From NCBI RefSeq assembly GCF_021390515.1, contig NZ_JAJUXI010000005.1, positions 434,001 to 498,000 on the forward strand: DNA of 64,000 nucleotides, in the 5' to 3' direction. Under the pieces are notes generated by a model that did no database searches, had not been told where the DNA came from, and saw only the letters and a program-made list of their open reading frames with translations. Of this stretch, positions 1 to 8,494 are shown in pieces (positions within the stretch are counted from its first letter, which is position 1; each line of letters begins with the position of its first letter). The translations under genes were made by a program, and so were the position numbers. This DNA comes from Dyadobacter sp. CY326. GTDB taxonomy: Bacteria > Bacteroidota > Bacteroidia > Cytophagales > Spirosomataceae.

Positions 1-283
1 ATTCGAAGCGATCTGAAAGCAAACCCGAATCATTCACCCACTTGGAGGATTTTGATTTTGCGTTCTTCATGACGTCAGAAACACTAATTGAGGGTTTTAA
101 AGAAAAGAAGCAATGCACGTGATCCTCCACGCCATTCACGATGATTGTGTCACAACCTGTTTCATTGATGAGGTTGCCGATTACGGCCATTAATTCAGGT
201 CTCCACTGCTTTTCTATAACGGCTCGCCGAAACTTGACCGCGAACACAGCTTGGATGTACATCTTGGAGTAGGTGTTTGCCAT
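1..283 (-). CDS. REP-associated tyrosine transposase (Y1/IS200-like), 3' end beyond window
   Basis: The reverse strand from the ATG at 283 reads open to the window edge (94 codons). The product starts MANTYSKMYIQAVFAVK and carries the HUH signature in the segment VEDHVHCFFSLKPS (HVH), followed by a helix with the NAKSKSSKWVN pattern. This is the start of the Transposase_17/Y1 family, whose single-strand nucleases use an HUH pair and a downstream Tyr to act on hairpin DNA. The catalytic Tyr would lie beyond position 1. Its upstream side (284-1160) is filled with palindromic repeats, the usual company of RAYT proteins, which process REP hairpins instead of moving as a classical IS. Family call is confident; whether the gene is intact cannot be seen. 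Confidence 0.85.
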   Translation of the reverse strand, partial: MANTYSKMYIQAVFAVKFRRAVIEKQWRPELMAVIGNLINETGCDTIIVNGVEDHVHCFFSLKPSISVSDVMKNAKSKSSKWVNDSGLLSDRFE

Positions 284-415
284 GAATATGTGTGTGTAAA
301 AGGTGTTTAATTCGCGAAAGTAGTCTTTAATTGCATTATCCCAAAAATGCCAAGAGCAAAAAGCTTAATGGTGATCACAGTTAGCGGAAATTGAGCAGGC
401 ATATATAAAATCGCT

Positions 416-710
416 GGCTTAACAAAAAAGGCCAGGATTTCAACAAAATGGCCAGGATAAATTCCCTGCTTAACAAAAGGCGAGAGTGAAAGCCCTAGCT
501 TAACAAAAAGGCTAGGGTAAATGCCCCCTGCTTAAAAAAAAGGCTAGGATAAATACCCCTGCTTAACAAAAGGCTAAGACAAATCCCCCTGCTTAACAAA
601 GGCCAAGATAAATCACCCTGCTTAATAAAAAGGCTAGGATAAATCCCCTGCTTAACAAAGGCTAGGATAAATCACCCTGCTTAATAAAGGCTAGGATAAA
701 TCCTAGCCCA
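416..710. repeat. degenerate ~30-bp tandem repeat array
   Basis: About nine imperfect units follow each other at 28-36 bp spacing. Each has a core like CTGCTTAACAAAAGGCTAGG followed by ATAAATCCC. Units contain short complementary stretches (CCTAGC and GCTAGG), so each can fold as a small hairpin, and the last one ends in the perfect 20-bp palindrome at 689-708. Related single units recur near 830, 870 and 1029 between the larger palindrome modules. There are no unique spacers, so this is not CRISPR. The stretch 284-415 upstream holds nothing recognisable apart from the presumed transposase promoter region. Confidence 0.75.
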
Positions 711-801
711 ACAATATCAACCGTGCCTGACGGCACTCGCATTCTACTCCAAACAAGTGCCGTCAGGCACGCACATATCCCAACCGGGATTTTAATCCCG
801 G
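689..801. repeat. REP-like three-palindrome module, copy 1
   Basis: Three palindromes occur in fixed order. Palindrome A at 689-708 is a perfect 20-mer with GGCTAGGAT arms. Palindrome B has perfect 15-base arms at 723-737 and 756-770 (GTGCCTGACGGCACT and its complement) around an 18-base loop. Palindrome C at 784-801 is CCGGGATTTTAATCCCGG. The same order and spacing recur twice more before purL. The adjacent RAYT gene makes a REP/BIME-type element the best explanation. Confidence 0.8.
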
Positions 802-884
802 AATAACAAAAGGCCAGAATCAAACCCTAGCTTAACAATAGGACAGAATCAAAGGTCAGAATAAATGCTCCTGCTCTACAAAAA

Positions 885-997
885 GGCCAGGATAAATCCT
901 GGCCCAACAATATCAACCTTGCCTGACGGCACTCGCATTCTACTCCAAACAAGTGCCGTCAGGCACGCACATATCCCAACCGGGATTTTAATCCCGG
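885..997. repeat. REP-like three-palindrome module, copy 2
   Basis: Same layout as copy 1: palindrome A at 885-904 (GGCCAGGAT arms, a compensated change from the GGCTAGGAT of copy 1), palindrome B arms at 920-933 and 952-965, palindrome C at 980-997. Both arms of A changed together, so the stem is kept while the sequence drifts. This points to selection for structure or to replacement of whole units. Confidence 0.8.
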
Positions 998-1041
998 GTT
1001 ATAACAAACAGGCCAGAATGAAAGCCCTAACTCAACAAAAA

Positions 1042-1153
1042 GGCCAGGATAAATCCTGGCCCCACACTATCAACCGTGCCTGACGGCACTCGCATCCTAC
1101 TCCTACAAGTGCCGTCAGGCACGCACATATGCCAACCGGGATTTTAATCCCGG
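1042..1153. repeat. REP-like three-palindrome module, copy 3, abutting purL 3' end
   Basis: Palindrome A at 1042-1061, B arms at 1076-1090 and 1108-1122 (loop 17 bases, one shorter than copy 1), C at 1136-1153. Palindrome C ends 13 bp from the purL stop codon, so this copy may also end or stabilise the purL transcript. Confidence 0.8.
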
Positions 1154-1166
1154 ACTCAGGCTAAAA

Positions 1167-4100
1167 TCACAACGCCTCAATCCACTCGCGAGCGTTAACG
1201 AACGCCTCTATCCAAGGACTAACCTCATCCTTTCTGCCTTCCGGATAATGTGCCCAGTGCCACTGAAATAATGATCTTTCAATATGCGGCATCATAACCA
1301 GATGTCGTCCAGTTTCGTCGCAAAGCATCGCTGTGTTAAAACCTGAACCATTCGGACAAGCTGGATAGGTTTCATACGCATACTTGGCAACAATTTGATA
1401 ACGGTCCTCTGTATGTGGAAACTCAAACCGACCTTCTCCATGTGAAACCCAAACGCCTAATGTGCTCCCTGCCAAGGTCGAAAGCATTACAGATTTGTTC
1501 GGCTGAATAGTTAGCGAAGTGAAAATACTTTCGTGCTTACCGCTGGCATTGTGCAGCATCTTTGGTTTTTGGTCGTGACTGTCATTTATGAGTCCTAGTT
1601 CCACGAACAATTGACATCCATTACAAACTCCCACGGACAATGTGTCCTCGCGCTTAAAGAAGTTTTCAAGTGCGATTTTTGCTTTCTCGTTGTAAAGAAA
1701 CGCACCCGCCCAGCCTTTGGCAGAACCCAGCACATCCGAATTTGAAAACCCTCCTACGGCTCCAATAAATTGGATATCTTCTAACGTCTCCCGACCAGAA
1801 ATCAGGTCGGTCATGTGCACATCTTTGACATCAAAACCAGCTAAATACATTGCATTAGCCAATTCCCGTTCAGAGTTACTGCCTTTTTCACGAAGCACCG
1901 CCGCTTTCGGTCTCGGCTTTGAAGCGTCAACTACTGGCAATTTACCGTCAAATTGCGCAGGGAATTTGTAGCGCAACACATGGTGCTTATAGTTGTCGAA
2001 ACGCTCCTTTGCAAGCTCAGGTTTGGTTTGTTTTTTATCCAATAAATAGGATGTTTTAAACCAAACATCACGCAAGTGATCAATGTCAAAATCCCACTTG
2101 CCGGTTACATCTTTGACTGTTAAAGTCGAGGCTAAATTTACCGTCCCAATCTTATGGAAAGCGACACCTGCCGCTTCGAGCGCAGCCTCCGCAGATGCAT
2201 CCGCCTGGAAAACGATCCCAATATTTTCAGCAAACAGCTTCTCAACAATATTCTGCTCACCTAATGAAGAAAGGTGAATGGAAGCGCCTAAATCGCGATC
2301 AGCAAAGCACATTTCAAGCAGCGTTGTGATCAACCCACCGCTGCCAATGTCGTGGCCAGCCTGAATTTTCCCAGACTTAATCAACTGCTGAATCGCATTG
2401 AATGCTGTTTTGAACGAATCAGCATCCTTAATGTCAGGCGTTTGCGTGCCGATTTTATTCAAAATCTGCGCAAAGGACGAACCGCCCAATTTATAAGCAT
2501 CCGACGAAAGATTAATGTAATAAATTGCACCTCCGCTTTTCTTTAAAACAGGCTCAACAACCGCAGTAATGTCATCGCAATGTCCGGCAGCTGAAATGAT
2601 AACCGTGCCCGGCGCAATAACCTCCGAGTCTTTGTATTTCTGCTTCATTGAAAGCGAATCCTTACCCGTTGGAATGTTGATCCCCAGACTGATGGCAAAT
2701 TCCGAACAAGCTTTCACAGCCTTATACAAACGCGCGTCCTCACCTTCATTTCGGCAAGCCCACATCCAGTTTGCAGACAGGGAAACGCTGGTAAGATTGT
2801 CTTTAAGCGGCGCCCAAACAATGTTGGAAAGCGACTCTGCAATGGCATTTCTGCTTCCCGCCTCCGGATCAATCAGCGCAGAAAGCGGCGCGTGACCGAT
2901 TGAAGTTGCAATGCCATCTTTCCCTTGAAAATCAAGCGCCATCACGCCTACGTTATTCAAAGGCAATTGCAACGGACCGGCACATTGCTGCTTGGCAACA
3001 TGGCCCCCCACGCAACGGTCAACTTTATTAGTAAGCCAATCTTTACTTGCAACCGCTTCTAATTGAAGCATTTGCTCTAAATATTCATGAAGCTTCCCGA
3101 TTTCATAAGTGACGGGCTCGTAGTTTCTTTCAATGGTTTTGTCAGCCATCACCGTTTTTGGAGAGCTGCCAAACATATCATCCATCTCCAAATCCATCGG
3201 CTTCGCGCCAGTGTTTTTCGACTCGAATGTAAAGCGATGCGATCCAGTCACCTCACCAACCTGATAAAGCGGTGCGCGCTCACGGTCTGCAATTCGTTTT
3301 AATGTTTCCAGATTTTCTTTGCTGATAACCAGCCCCATTCTTTCCTGAGATTCATTCCCAATGATCTCCTTCGCGGAAAGTGTCGGATCGCCAACAGGCA
3401 ATTTGTCCAGATTAATATTTCCGCCCGTTTCCTCAACAAGCTCAGAAAGACAGTTCAAATGCCCGCCCGCACCGTGGTCGTGGATGGAAACGATCGTATT
3501 ATTTCCGCTTTCAACCATTCCGCGCACTGCATTGGCGACGCGCTTTTGCATTTCCGGATTTGAACGCTGAATCGCATTTAGCTCAATGCCTGAACCAAAT
3601 GCGCCCGTGTCAGCAGAAGAAACCGCTGCACCGCCCATCCCGATCCGGTAATTTTCTCCGCCCATGACCACGATCTGATCACCCGTTTGAGGCGTTGATT
3701 TTTTAGCTTGTTCTGCCACGCCATAACCAACTCCGCCTGCCTGCATGATCACTTTATCATAACCCAGCTTGCGACCTTCCTCTTCGTGTTCAAAAGTGAG
3801 GACGGACCCCACGATGAGCGGCTGACCAAATTTATTTCCAAAATCAGTTGCACCATTGGAAGCCTTGATCAGGATATCCATCGGTGTCTGATACAACCAT
3901 TTCCGTTCCTCAACGCCTTTTTCCCAAGGCCTGTTTTCTTCGAGCCGTGAAAGTGCGGTCATATAAACCGCGGTCCCTGCCAGCGGCAAAGAACCCTGAC
4001 CGCCCGCAAGTCTGTCACGGATCTCTCCACCCGAACCCGTCGCTGCACCATTGAATGGCTCAACAGTTGTTGGGAAATTATGGGTTTCCGCTTTTAATGA

Positions 4101-4826
4101 AAGAACGGATTCAAAATCTTTGATTTCATAATATTCGGGAACGTCGGGCCGTTTAGGGGCAAATTGTTGAACGACAGGACCTTTGATAAAAGCGACATTG
4201 TCTTTATATGCTGAAACGATCGAATTGGGGTTCGTTTCCGAAGTTTTACGGATCAGCTTGAAAAGCGAAACTGGCTGCTCTTCCCCATCAATTACAAATG
4301 TTCCATTAAATATCTTGTGGCGGCAATGCTCAGAATTGACTTGTGAAAAGCCAAAAACCTCTGAATCAGTCAATTGGCGACCAAGCTTATCAGCCAGTTT
4401 GTTCAAATAATCAACCTCTTCATCGTTAAGTGAAAGTCCTTCCTGCCTGTTATATGCAGCAATATCCTCCACTTCCAGAATGGATTCCGGCTGAATGCTG
4501 ATGTTGTAAATATCCTGCGTAAGCTCGCTATATTTTTGCGAGAGCATGGGGTCAAAATCAGAAAAATCAGCATCTACTTTTTTAAATTCCTCGATTCTGA
4601 TAATCCCCTGAATGTCCATATTCTGGGTGATTTCAACCGCATTGGTGCTCCAAGGCGTAATCATTGCGGCACGTGGTCCAACAAAAAACTCCGTGATGCT
4701 GGTTTGATCCCGGAGTTTTGCGCCGCCAAAAAGCCAGCTTAATTTTGAAACATCTGATGCTGTGAGCGTTCGCTCAATTTGCAGTGCAAAAACAGTATTG
4801 TGATCGTCGGCGAAGAAATAAATCAT
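1167..4826 (-). CDS. purL: phosphoribosylformylglycinamidine synthase, large single-chain form
   Basis: Converts FGAR, ATP and glutamine to FGAM in purine synthesis (step 4). The 1,219 residues match the long single-chain type with PurS-like, linker, synthetase and glutaminase parts. Visible marks are the linker segment FGFSQVNSEHCRHKIFNG, the synthetase segment LKAETHNFPTTVEPFNGAATG, a second AIRS-like half, and a C-terminal class I glutaminase with the elbow GVCNGCQ (nucleophile Cys1068) and HGEGRFEF. The start MIYFFADDHN fits the family N terminus. A -10 like element (4844-4851) lies 18 bp upstream. The gene stands alone, with REP-like repeats just after its stop. Very confident. Confidence 0.97.
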   Translation of the reverse strand: MIYFFADDHNTVFALQIERTLTASDVSKLSWLFGGAKLRDQTSITEFFVGPRAAMITPWSTNAVEITQNMDIQGIIRIEEFKKVDADFSDFDPMLSQKYSELTQDIYNISIQPESILEVEDIAAYNRQEGLSLNDEEVDYLNKLADKLGRQLTDSEVFGFSQVNSEHCRHKIFNGTFVIDGEEQPVSLFKLIRKTSETNPNSIVSAYKDNVAFIKGPVVQQFAPKRPDVPEYYEIKDFESVLSLKAETHNFPTTVEPFNGAATGSGGEIRDRLAGGQGSLPLAGTAVYMTALSRLEENRPWEKGVEERKWLYQTPMDILIKASNGATDFGNKFGQPLIVGSVLTFEHEEEGRKLGYDKVIMQAGGVGYGVAEQAKKSTPQTGDQIVVMGGENYRIGMGGAAVSSADTGAFGSGIELNAIQRSNPEMQKRVANAVRGMVESGNNTIVSIHDHGAGGHLNCLSELVEETGGNINLDKLPVGDPTLSAKEIIGNESQERMGLVISKENLETLKRIADRERAPLYQVGEVTGSHRFTFESKNTGAKPMDLEMDDMFGSSPKTVMADKTIERNYEPVTYEIGKLHEYLEQMLQLEAVASKDWLTNKVDRCVGGHVAKQQCAGPLQLPLNNVGVMALDFQGKDGIATSIGHAPLSALIDPEAGSRNAIAESLSNIVWAPLKDNLTSVSLSANWMWACRNEGEDARLYKAVKACSEFAISLGINIPTGKDSLSMKQKYKDSEVIAPGTVIISAAGHCDDITAVVEPVLKKSGGAIYYINLSSDAYKLGGSSFAQILNKIGTQTPDIKDADSFKTAFNAIQQLIKSGKIQAGHDIGSGGLITTLLEMCFADRDLGASIHLSSLGEQNIVEKLFAENIGIVFQADASAEAALEAAGVAFHKIGTVNLASTLTVKDVTGKWDFDIDHLRDVWFKTSYLLDKKQTKPELAKERFDNYKHHVLRYKFPAQFDGKLPVVDASKPRPKAAVLREKGSNSERELANAMYLAGFDVKDVHMTDLISGRETLEDIQFIGAVGGFSNSDVLGSAKGWAGAFLYNEKAKIALENFFKREDTLSVGVCNGCQLFVELGLINDSHDQKPKMLHNASGKHESIFTSLTIQPNKSVMLSTLAGSTLGVWVSHGEGRFEFPHTEDRYQIVAKYAYETYPACPNGSGFNTAMLCDETGRHLVMMPHIERSLFQWHWAHYPEGRKDEVSPWIEAFVNAREWIEAL

Positions 4827-4843
4827 GATATCGAATTATGGTG

Positions 4844-4851
4844 CAAAGGTA
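4844..4851 (-). promoter_or_regulatory. Bacteroidota -7 element for purL
   Basis: On the reverse strand the sequence reads TACCTTTG, a perfect match to the TAnnTTTG element used by the Bacteroidota primary sigma factor, 17 bases before the purL start codon. No clear TTTG -33 box lies at the usual distance, so this is a partial match. Confidence 0.45.
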
Positions 4852-4967
4852 ATTTAAATTTTCCCCGATGCCCATTTGAAGGATAAAAATTGCGCTCTAA
4901 ATCACTAACAATCTCCCCCCACGCCGTTGTTCCAACATTTCGACTATTTTGATATTTACCACAAACC

Positions 4968-5795
4968 TCACCGCAAGCCCTTCCATTTCTTTTCCAGCAT
5001 ATCAGCAATAATTTCGTAGCCTTTGTCTGATGGGTGCAGGCCGTCGTAGGTCATGTTGATTGCTTCTGCCGGGTAGGGATATTCGTCTGTTTCGGGGTTA
5101 AAGGGGATTGTGGTGTATTCGGGATAGGTGAAGTTTTTGTAAGAGCCGGTTGCGGGATCTTTGAGTTTTTTGAAATTTACCATGTTGTCAACCGTCATTC
5201 CGCTTTCGTGATAAAGGTCTACGACCGGCATTTTTTCGTGCTTGCCGATTGCCAACAGTGCGTTGGCGAAGTCTTCCAGGTTTTGGTCATTCTTCGCCTT
5301 GTAGGACCCAAATGTATTGTTCTTTTGATTATTAATGTAAACAAAATCGCCGCGTTGCATGGGCGTGATCAATATGATCTTGGCTTTCTTGTTAAGCTGT
5401 TTCAAATTATCCGTGATAATTCTGAAAGCGCCATAAACGGTTTTTGTGCCCGTATTTTGCTCATAATCAGACATTGCCCCAAGCGCTTTGCCTTGCCACC
5501 AATCATTGGTCCCTAAAAAAACGGTGTAGACATCCGCCTTAACCAATTCCAGGGTTTCAATCTTGTCGGCAATGTTGATCGAAGTCCAGCCGTTGTAACC
5601 TTTGTTAATGTATTCGACCTGCGGATGTTTTTCCGTCAGCAATGTCAGATATCCCTTCGTCACGCGGTTTCCAGTCTCGTCTTTATGGTCATTCAGATAA
5701 GTGATTGAGTCGCCGATTGCGACCCAGGAGATTTTTTTCGGTGCCGACGCGAGACACGTCAAAACCAGGCATGTTAACAGCAAAAACTTTTTCAT
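4968..5795 (-). CDS. secreted SGNH/GDSL-family hydrolase
   Basis: A 275-residue protein starting MKKFLLLTCLVLTCLASA, a clean signal peptide; the in-frame ATG 13 codons upstream would spoil it, so the start at 5795 is preferred. Block I AIGDSIT (nucleophile Ser), block III GTNDWW and block V DGLHPSDKGYEI (Asp/His) form the SGNH hydrolase triad and oxyanion residues. Such enzymes de-esterify carbohydrates or lipids outside the cytoplasm; the substrate cannot be read from the sequence. It is transcribed away from the DUF4468 gene across a 54-bp gap. Confidence 0.85.
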   Translation of the reverse strand: MKKFLLLTCLVLTCLASAPKKISWVAIGDSITYLNDHKDETGNRVTKGYLTLLTEKHPQVEYINKGYNGWTSINIADKIETLELVKADVYTVFLGTNDWWQGKALGAMSDYEQNTGTKTVYGAFRIITDNLKQLNKKAKIILITPMQRGDFVYINNQKNNTFGSYKAKNDQNLEDFANALLAIGKHEKMPVVDLYHESGMTVDNMVNFKKLKDPATGSYKNFTYPEYTTIPFNPETDEYPYPAEAINMTYDGLHPSDKGYEIIADMLEKKWKGLR

Positions 5796-5849
5796 AGGCT
5801 TGGAATAGTTGAAGGTCGAATATATTAATTCCAATTGAACTGAGCGCGA

Positions 5850-6464
5850 ATGGCGCTGTCAAAACTTTTGTTGTTACCTTTATCGCCCACAACATCCGCA
5901 ATAATTTTGAAAAATATCATCCTGATCCTGTTCCTTTTTCTTGGTCAAAAATGCTTCTCGCAACAAGGCTTATTGCCACTAGATGCGAAACAACAAGTCC
6001 TTTACTCTGATTCTGGAAAGCCCAATAAGACTAAGGATGAGATATTTAAAGAAGCGCAAAACTGGATTAGCAAGACTTTTGGCAATTATCAAAACGCCGT
6101 TACGTTTGAAGATCCAGCTCTTGGAAAACTGATCTTGACAAGTTACGCACGGGCGGCAAGCATCACTTATGATTATGTGCGCTTCGATATGACCATTGAA
6201 TGCAAGGATCAACAATATAATGTGCAGATCAATCAGGTGGATGGAATTTCCACATTGCACAGCCCAGTCCGGCTTGGAGCCAAAGACAATGATGCAATCC
6301 TTGAAAAGCAAGTTGCTGTAAAAACAGAACAAAACAAGAAGAAACGCGCAGATGCTGAAAATGCGCTTAAAAACGCCCAGGCTGACATTGAGGGCATTAA
6401 CAATGCAATGTATAAACTCATGTCTGACTTGAAGGTGCAATTGACTTCGTCGGGAGGTCAATAA
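5850..6464 (+). CDS. exported DUF4468-type protein
   Basis: The mature part begins around SQQGLLPLDAKQQVLYSDSG and continues with EIFKEAQNWISKTFGN, features of the DUF4468 (TBP-like fold) family of exported Bacteroidota proteins with unknown role. The C-terminal third is a charged helix rich in Lys/Ala/Glu, probably a coiled coil. The ATG at 5850 gives a long odd leader. A TTG at 5907 would give MKNIILILFLFLGQKCFSQ, a textbook signal peptide, and may be the real start. It ends next to a strong hairpin shared with the convergent esterase gene. Confidence 0.75.
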   Translation: MALSKLLLLPLSPTTSAIILKNIILILFLFLGQKCFSQQGLLPLDAKQQVLYSDSGKPNKTKDEIFKEAQNWISKTFGNYQNAVTFEDPALGKLILTSYARAASITYDYVRFDMTIECKDQQYNVQINQVDGISTLHSPVRLGAKDNDAILEKQVAVKTEQNKKKRADAENALKNAQADIEGINNAMYKLMSDLKVQLTSSGGQ

Positions 6465-6481
6465 TATGCATCAGATGAAAT

Positions 6482-6535
6482 GCGGTCAACATGCAATTAA
6501 TGCGCTCGTGAGGCTATTAATTGCAAGTTGACCGC
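6482..6535. terminator. bidirectional hairpin between convergent genes
   Basis: Left arm 6482-6501 and right arm 6516-6535 pair over 20 positions with one A/A mismatch (GCGGTCAAC, then TGCAATTAAT), leaving a 14-base loop. It sits 17 bp after the DUF4468 gene stop and 20 bp from the esterase stop on the other strand. There is no long T tract, so termination is inferred from position and stem strength. Confidence 0.6.
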
Positions 6536-6555
6536 TTCGATTTCCTACCAAAAAA

Positions 6556-7668
6556 CTACAATCCAAACGCCTTTTTAAACTCTGATGCGGCGAATGCTTG
6601 TGCATCTTTCGCATCCGGCACGACAGCCGCAGTTCCAAAAAATTCGTGCGTGACGCCAGTGTACAGTTTAGAAGAGACTTTAACCCCGGCACTTTTCAGC
6701 CTTTCGGCAAGCAGCGCACCTTCGGATTGCAGCGGATCGATTTGCGCCAGCACAATCGTCGTAGAAGGCAGGTGATCCAGCTTGGCCGCTACAAGCGATA
6801 TCCTTGGATCTTTGGCTTCCTCGATGTTATTGAGATAATGCTTTAAAAACCAAAGCACTGTGGGTTTGTCGAGCGGCTTGGCATCAGCATATTCAATGTA
6901 GGATTGAGAATTCGTGTCGGAATTAGCAACCGGATATACAAGCAGCTGATGCTTAGGCATTACCATGTTATTATCACGCGCTTTAATGCTCACATTCGCT
7001 GCCAGATTTCCGCCTGCACTTTCACCGGAAACGCCCATTTTCGTTGTGTCACCATGAATGTCACCCGCATTCTGCAAAGCCCACATATATGCCTCATACG
7101 CGTCATTGTGCGCGGTCGGGAACCTGTGTTCAGGCCCTTTGCGATAGCCAACCGACACAACCACAGCGCCAACCTGCTCCGAAAGCGCCGCCGCAGATGC
7201 ATCGTAAACGTCAATGTTGGCAATCACCCAGCCGCCGCCGTGGTAATACATAATAATAGGAAAAGGAGCTTTGCCCGTTTTAGGCGTGTAAACGCGCGCA
7301 TGAATTTGACCTCCCGTTACAGGAATTTCTCTTCCCATCGTATCCACTTGTGGCATTGGAACCGGCACATTAAATTCTCTGATCAGATCCATCACAGCAT
7401 CTTTAACCGTGTGATTCATGCGTGCCTCTTGCGGAGTGAGTTCAGGAATGGGCCTGTCTCCATAACTTAGCAGCTTTTCTACTACTGCCCACATTTCGTC
7501 TTTGATCTCCGGCGCCCATGCCGGCTTAGGGCCTTTTGGTCTCACCACACCGGTTTGCGGATTGTGATCAACGAGCGAACATGCGACTGTCGTCAAAAAA
7601 ATGCACGCAATCAAAATGTGTCCGAGCTTTCGCTTCGAAATTTGAAGTCGGGGAAATTTTGTTTTCAT
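6556..7668 (-). CDS. lipoprotein alpha/beta hydrolase (hormone-sensitive-lipase type esterase)
   Basis: A 370-residue protein with an N-terminal hydrophobic segment ending in the lipobox-like LTTVACS, so probably a lipoprotein. The oxyanion motif HGGGW and the nucleophile elbow GESAGGN define the HSL (bacterial family IV) esterase group. AQIDPLQSEG supplies the likely Asp and VTHEFFG the His. These enzymes cleave short-chain esters; the true substrate is unknown. The gene is convergent with the DUF4468 gene and shares its terminator hairpin. Confidence 0.88.
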   Translation of the reverse strand: MKTKFPRLQISKRKLGHILIACIFLTTVACSLVDHNPQTGVVRPKGPKPAWAPEIKDEMWAVVEKLLSYGDRPIPELTPQEARMNHTVKDAVMDLIREFNVPVPMPQVDTMGREIPVTGGQIHARVYTPKTGKAPFPIIMYYHGGGWVIANIDVYDASAAALSEQVGAVVVSVGYRKGPEHRFPTAHNDAYEAYMWALQNAGDIHGDTTKMGVSGESAGGNLAANVSIKARDNNMVMPKHQLLVYPVANSDTNSQSYIEYADAKPLDKPTVLWFLKHYLNNIEEAKDPRISLVAAKLDHLPSTTIVLAQIDPLQSEGALLAERLKSAGVKVSSKLYTGVTHEFFGTAAVVPDAKDAQAFAASEFKKAFGL

Positions 7669-7856
7669 AACGGTCTGATAATTTGTTGGTTAATCCGGCC
7701 GCATTGTTAAATACCGTTCCAGCAGCAAACTTCCCACATCGTTATTCCTGAAACGAATGCTTTACAAGGAAAAAGAATAAAGCCGAGTGCGTGCAACGTT
7801 TTCGGGTTCTATGTAATCCTTGAATAAATCCGGTTGATCATATAACGGCATACTCA

Positions 7857-8174
7857 ATGGACTTCGAAAGAGAAATACTACTGAAAACGGGACGATGCGT
7901 CAAGATTTTTGCGAGCGCTGTGCAAAACCACCTGCGATTGGTTTTTGAACTGATCGTCATTGTAAAAGACCCCGACGAAAACACATTCCACCCGCCTATC
8001 GGACCCAATCATTCCAAATACTGGCAGTTGAAACGGCTCAACACACAGCTTGCAGGCATCTTGCAGTTACGCCATAGCGGCGTTTCAGATAAGGATTTCA
8101 AGCAAATTTTATCCGAAGTGGAAGATATGGTCGCCATGGCCGAATCTGCTGCGCAAATGCAGCAGAGCAACTAA
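7857..8174 (+). CDS. small hypothetical protein
   Basis: A 105-residue soluble protein (MDFEREILLKTGRCVKIFAS...). It shows no signal peptide or membrane segment, an amphipathic helix-rich C-terminal half, and a Gln/Ala-rich end (AESAAQMQQSN). No family is recognised. It lies alone between the divergent esterase and the exopolysaccharide cluster. Codon use looks normal for the window and the reading frame is clean, which supports a real gene. Confidence 0.55.
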   Translation: MDFEREILLKTGRCVKIFASAVQNHLRLVFELIVIVKDPDENTFHPPIGPNHSKYWQLKRLNTQLAGILQLRHSGVSDKDFKQILSEVEDMVAMAESAAQMQQSN

Positions 8175-8345
8175 TTTTCTGGCCCTAACAAGCATTTTGA
8201 ACGTTATGTGTGACTTTGAAAAAACGGAAATTGCTCCATTTGCAGGAATAATTTGAATCACATAAGGCCTGTTTTGGGCCGTTTAATGTGCGATTTGGCT
8301 TAAAATAAAAGTTTGCCCTCACCCCCGGCGCTGGTTTGTCATTTG

Positions 8346-8379
8346 TTGCCTGCTTCATATCCCAAATTGTCCGCTTCAT
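8346..8379. promoter_or_regulatory. putative LytTR operator upstream of the exopolysaccharide operon
   Basis: Two direct repeats, TTGCCTGCTTCAT at 8346-8358 and TTGTCCGCTTCAT at 8367-8379, start exactly 21 bp apart (two helical turns) and differ at two of 13 positions. LytTR regulators bind paired direct repeats with this spacing. A -7 like TATACTTG (8414-8421, one mismatch) follows 34 bp later. The wza-like gene begins 115 bp after the site. The same paired motif occurs at three other places in the cluster. The rest of the 320-bp gap (8175-8494) shows nothing else clear. Confidence 0.6.
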
Positions 8380-8494
8380 TGAAAGGTGTGGAATAGTTCT
8401 GCCGATTAGCTATTATACTTGTCTTAAAGGAGGAAAATCAAACCCGATTCCGCCTCGCTGATTCTCTATTTGTGTTCTCGCTAAACTTTTTGAC

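Noticed and set aside
416..710. Tandem repeats that might be a CRISPR array
   Set aside because: Units follow each other without unique spacers, vary in length, and are self-complementary; no cas genes are present.
865..1083. 72-codon open frame across the REP-like modules
   Set aside because: It runs through palindromes and tandem repeats, with composition set by them and no protein-like pattern.
5034..5516. 160-codon open frame opposite the SGNH hydrolase gene
   Set aside because: Antisense shadow of a gene with clear catalytic motifs; no independent start signal or family likeness.
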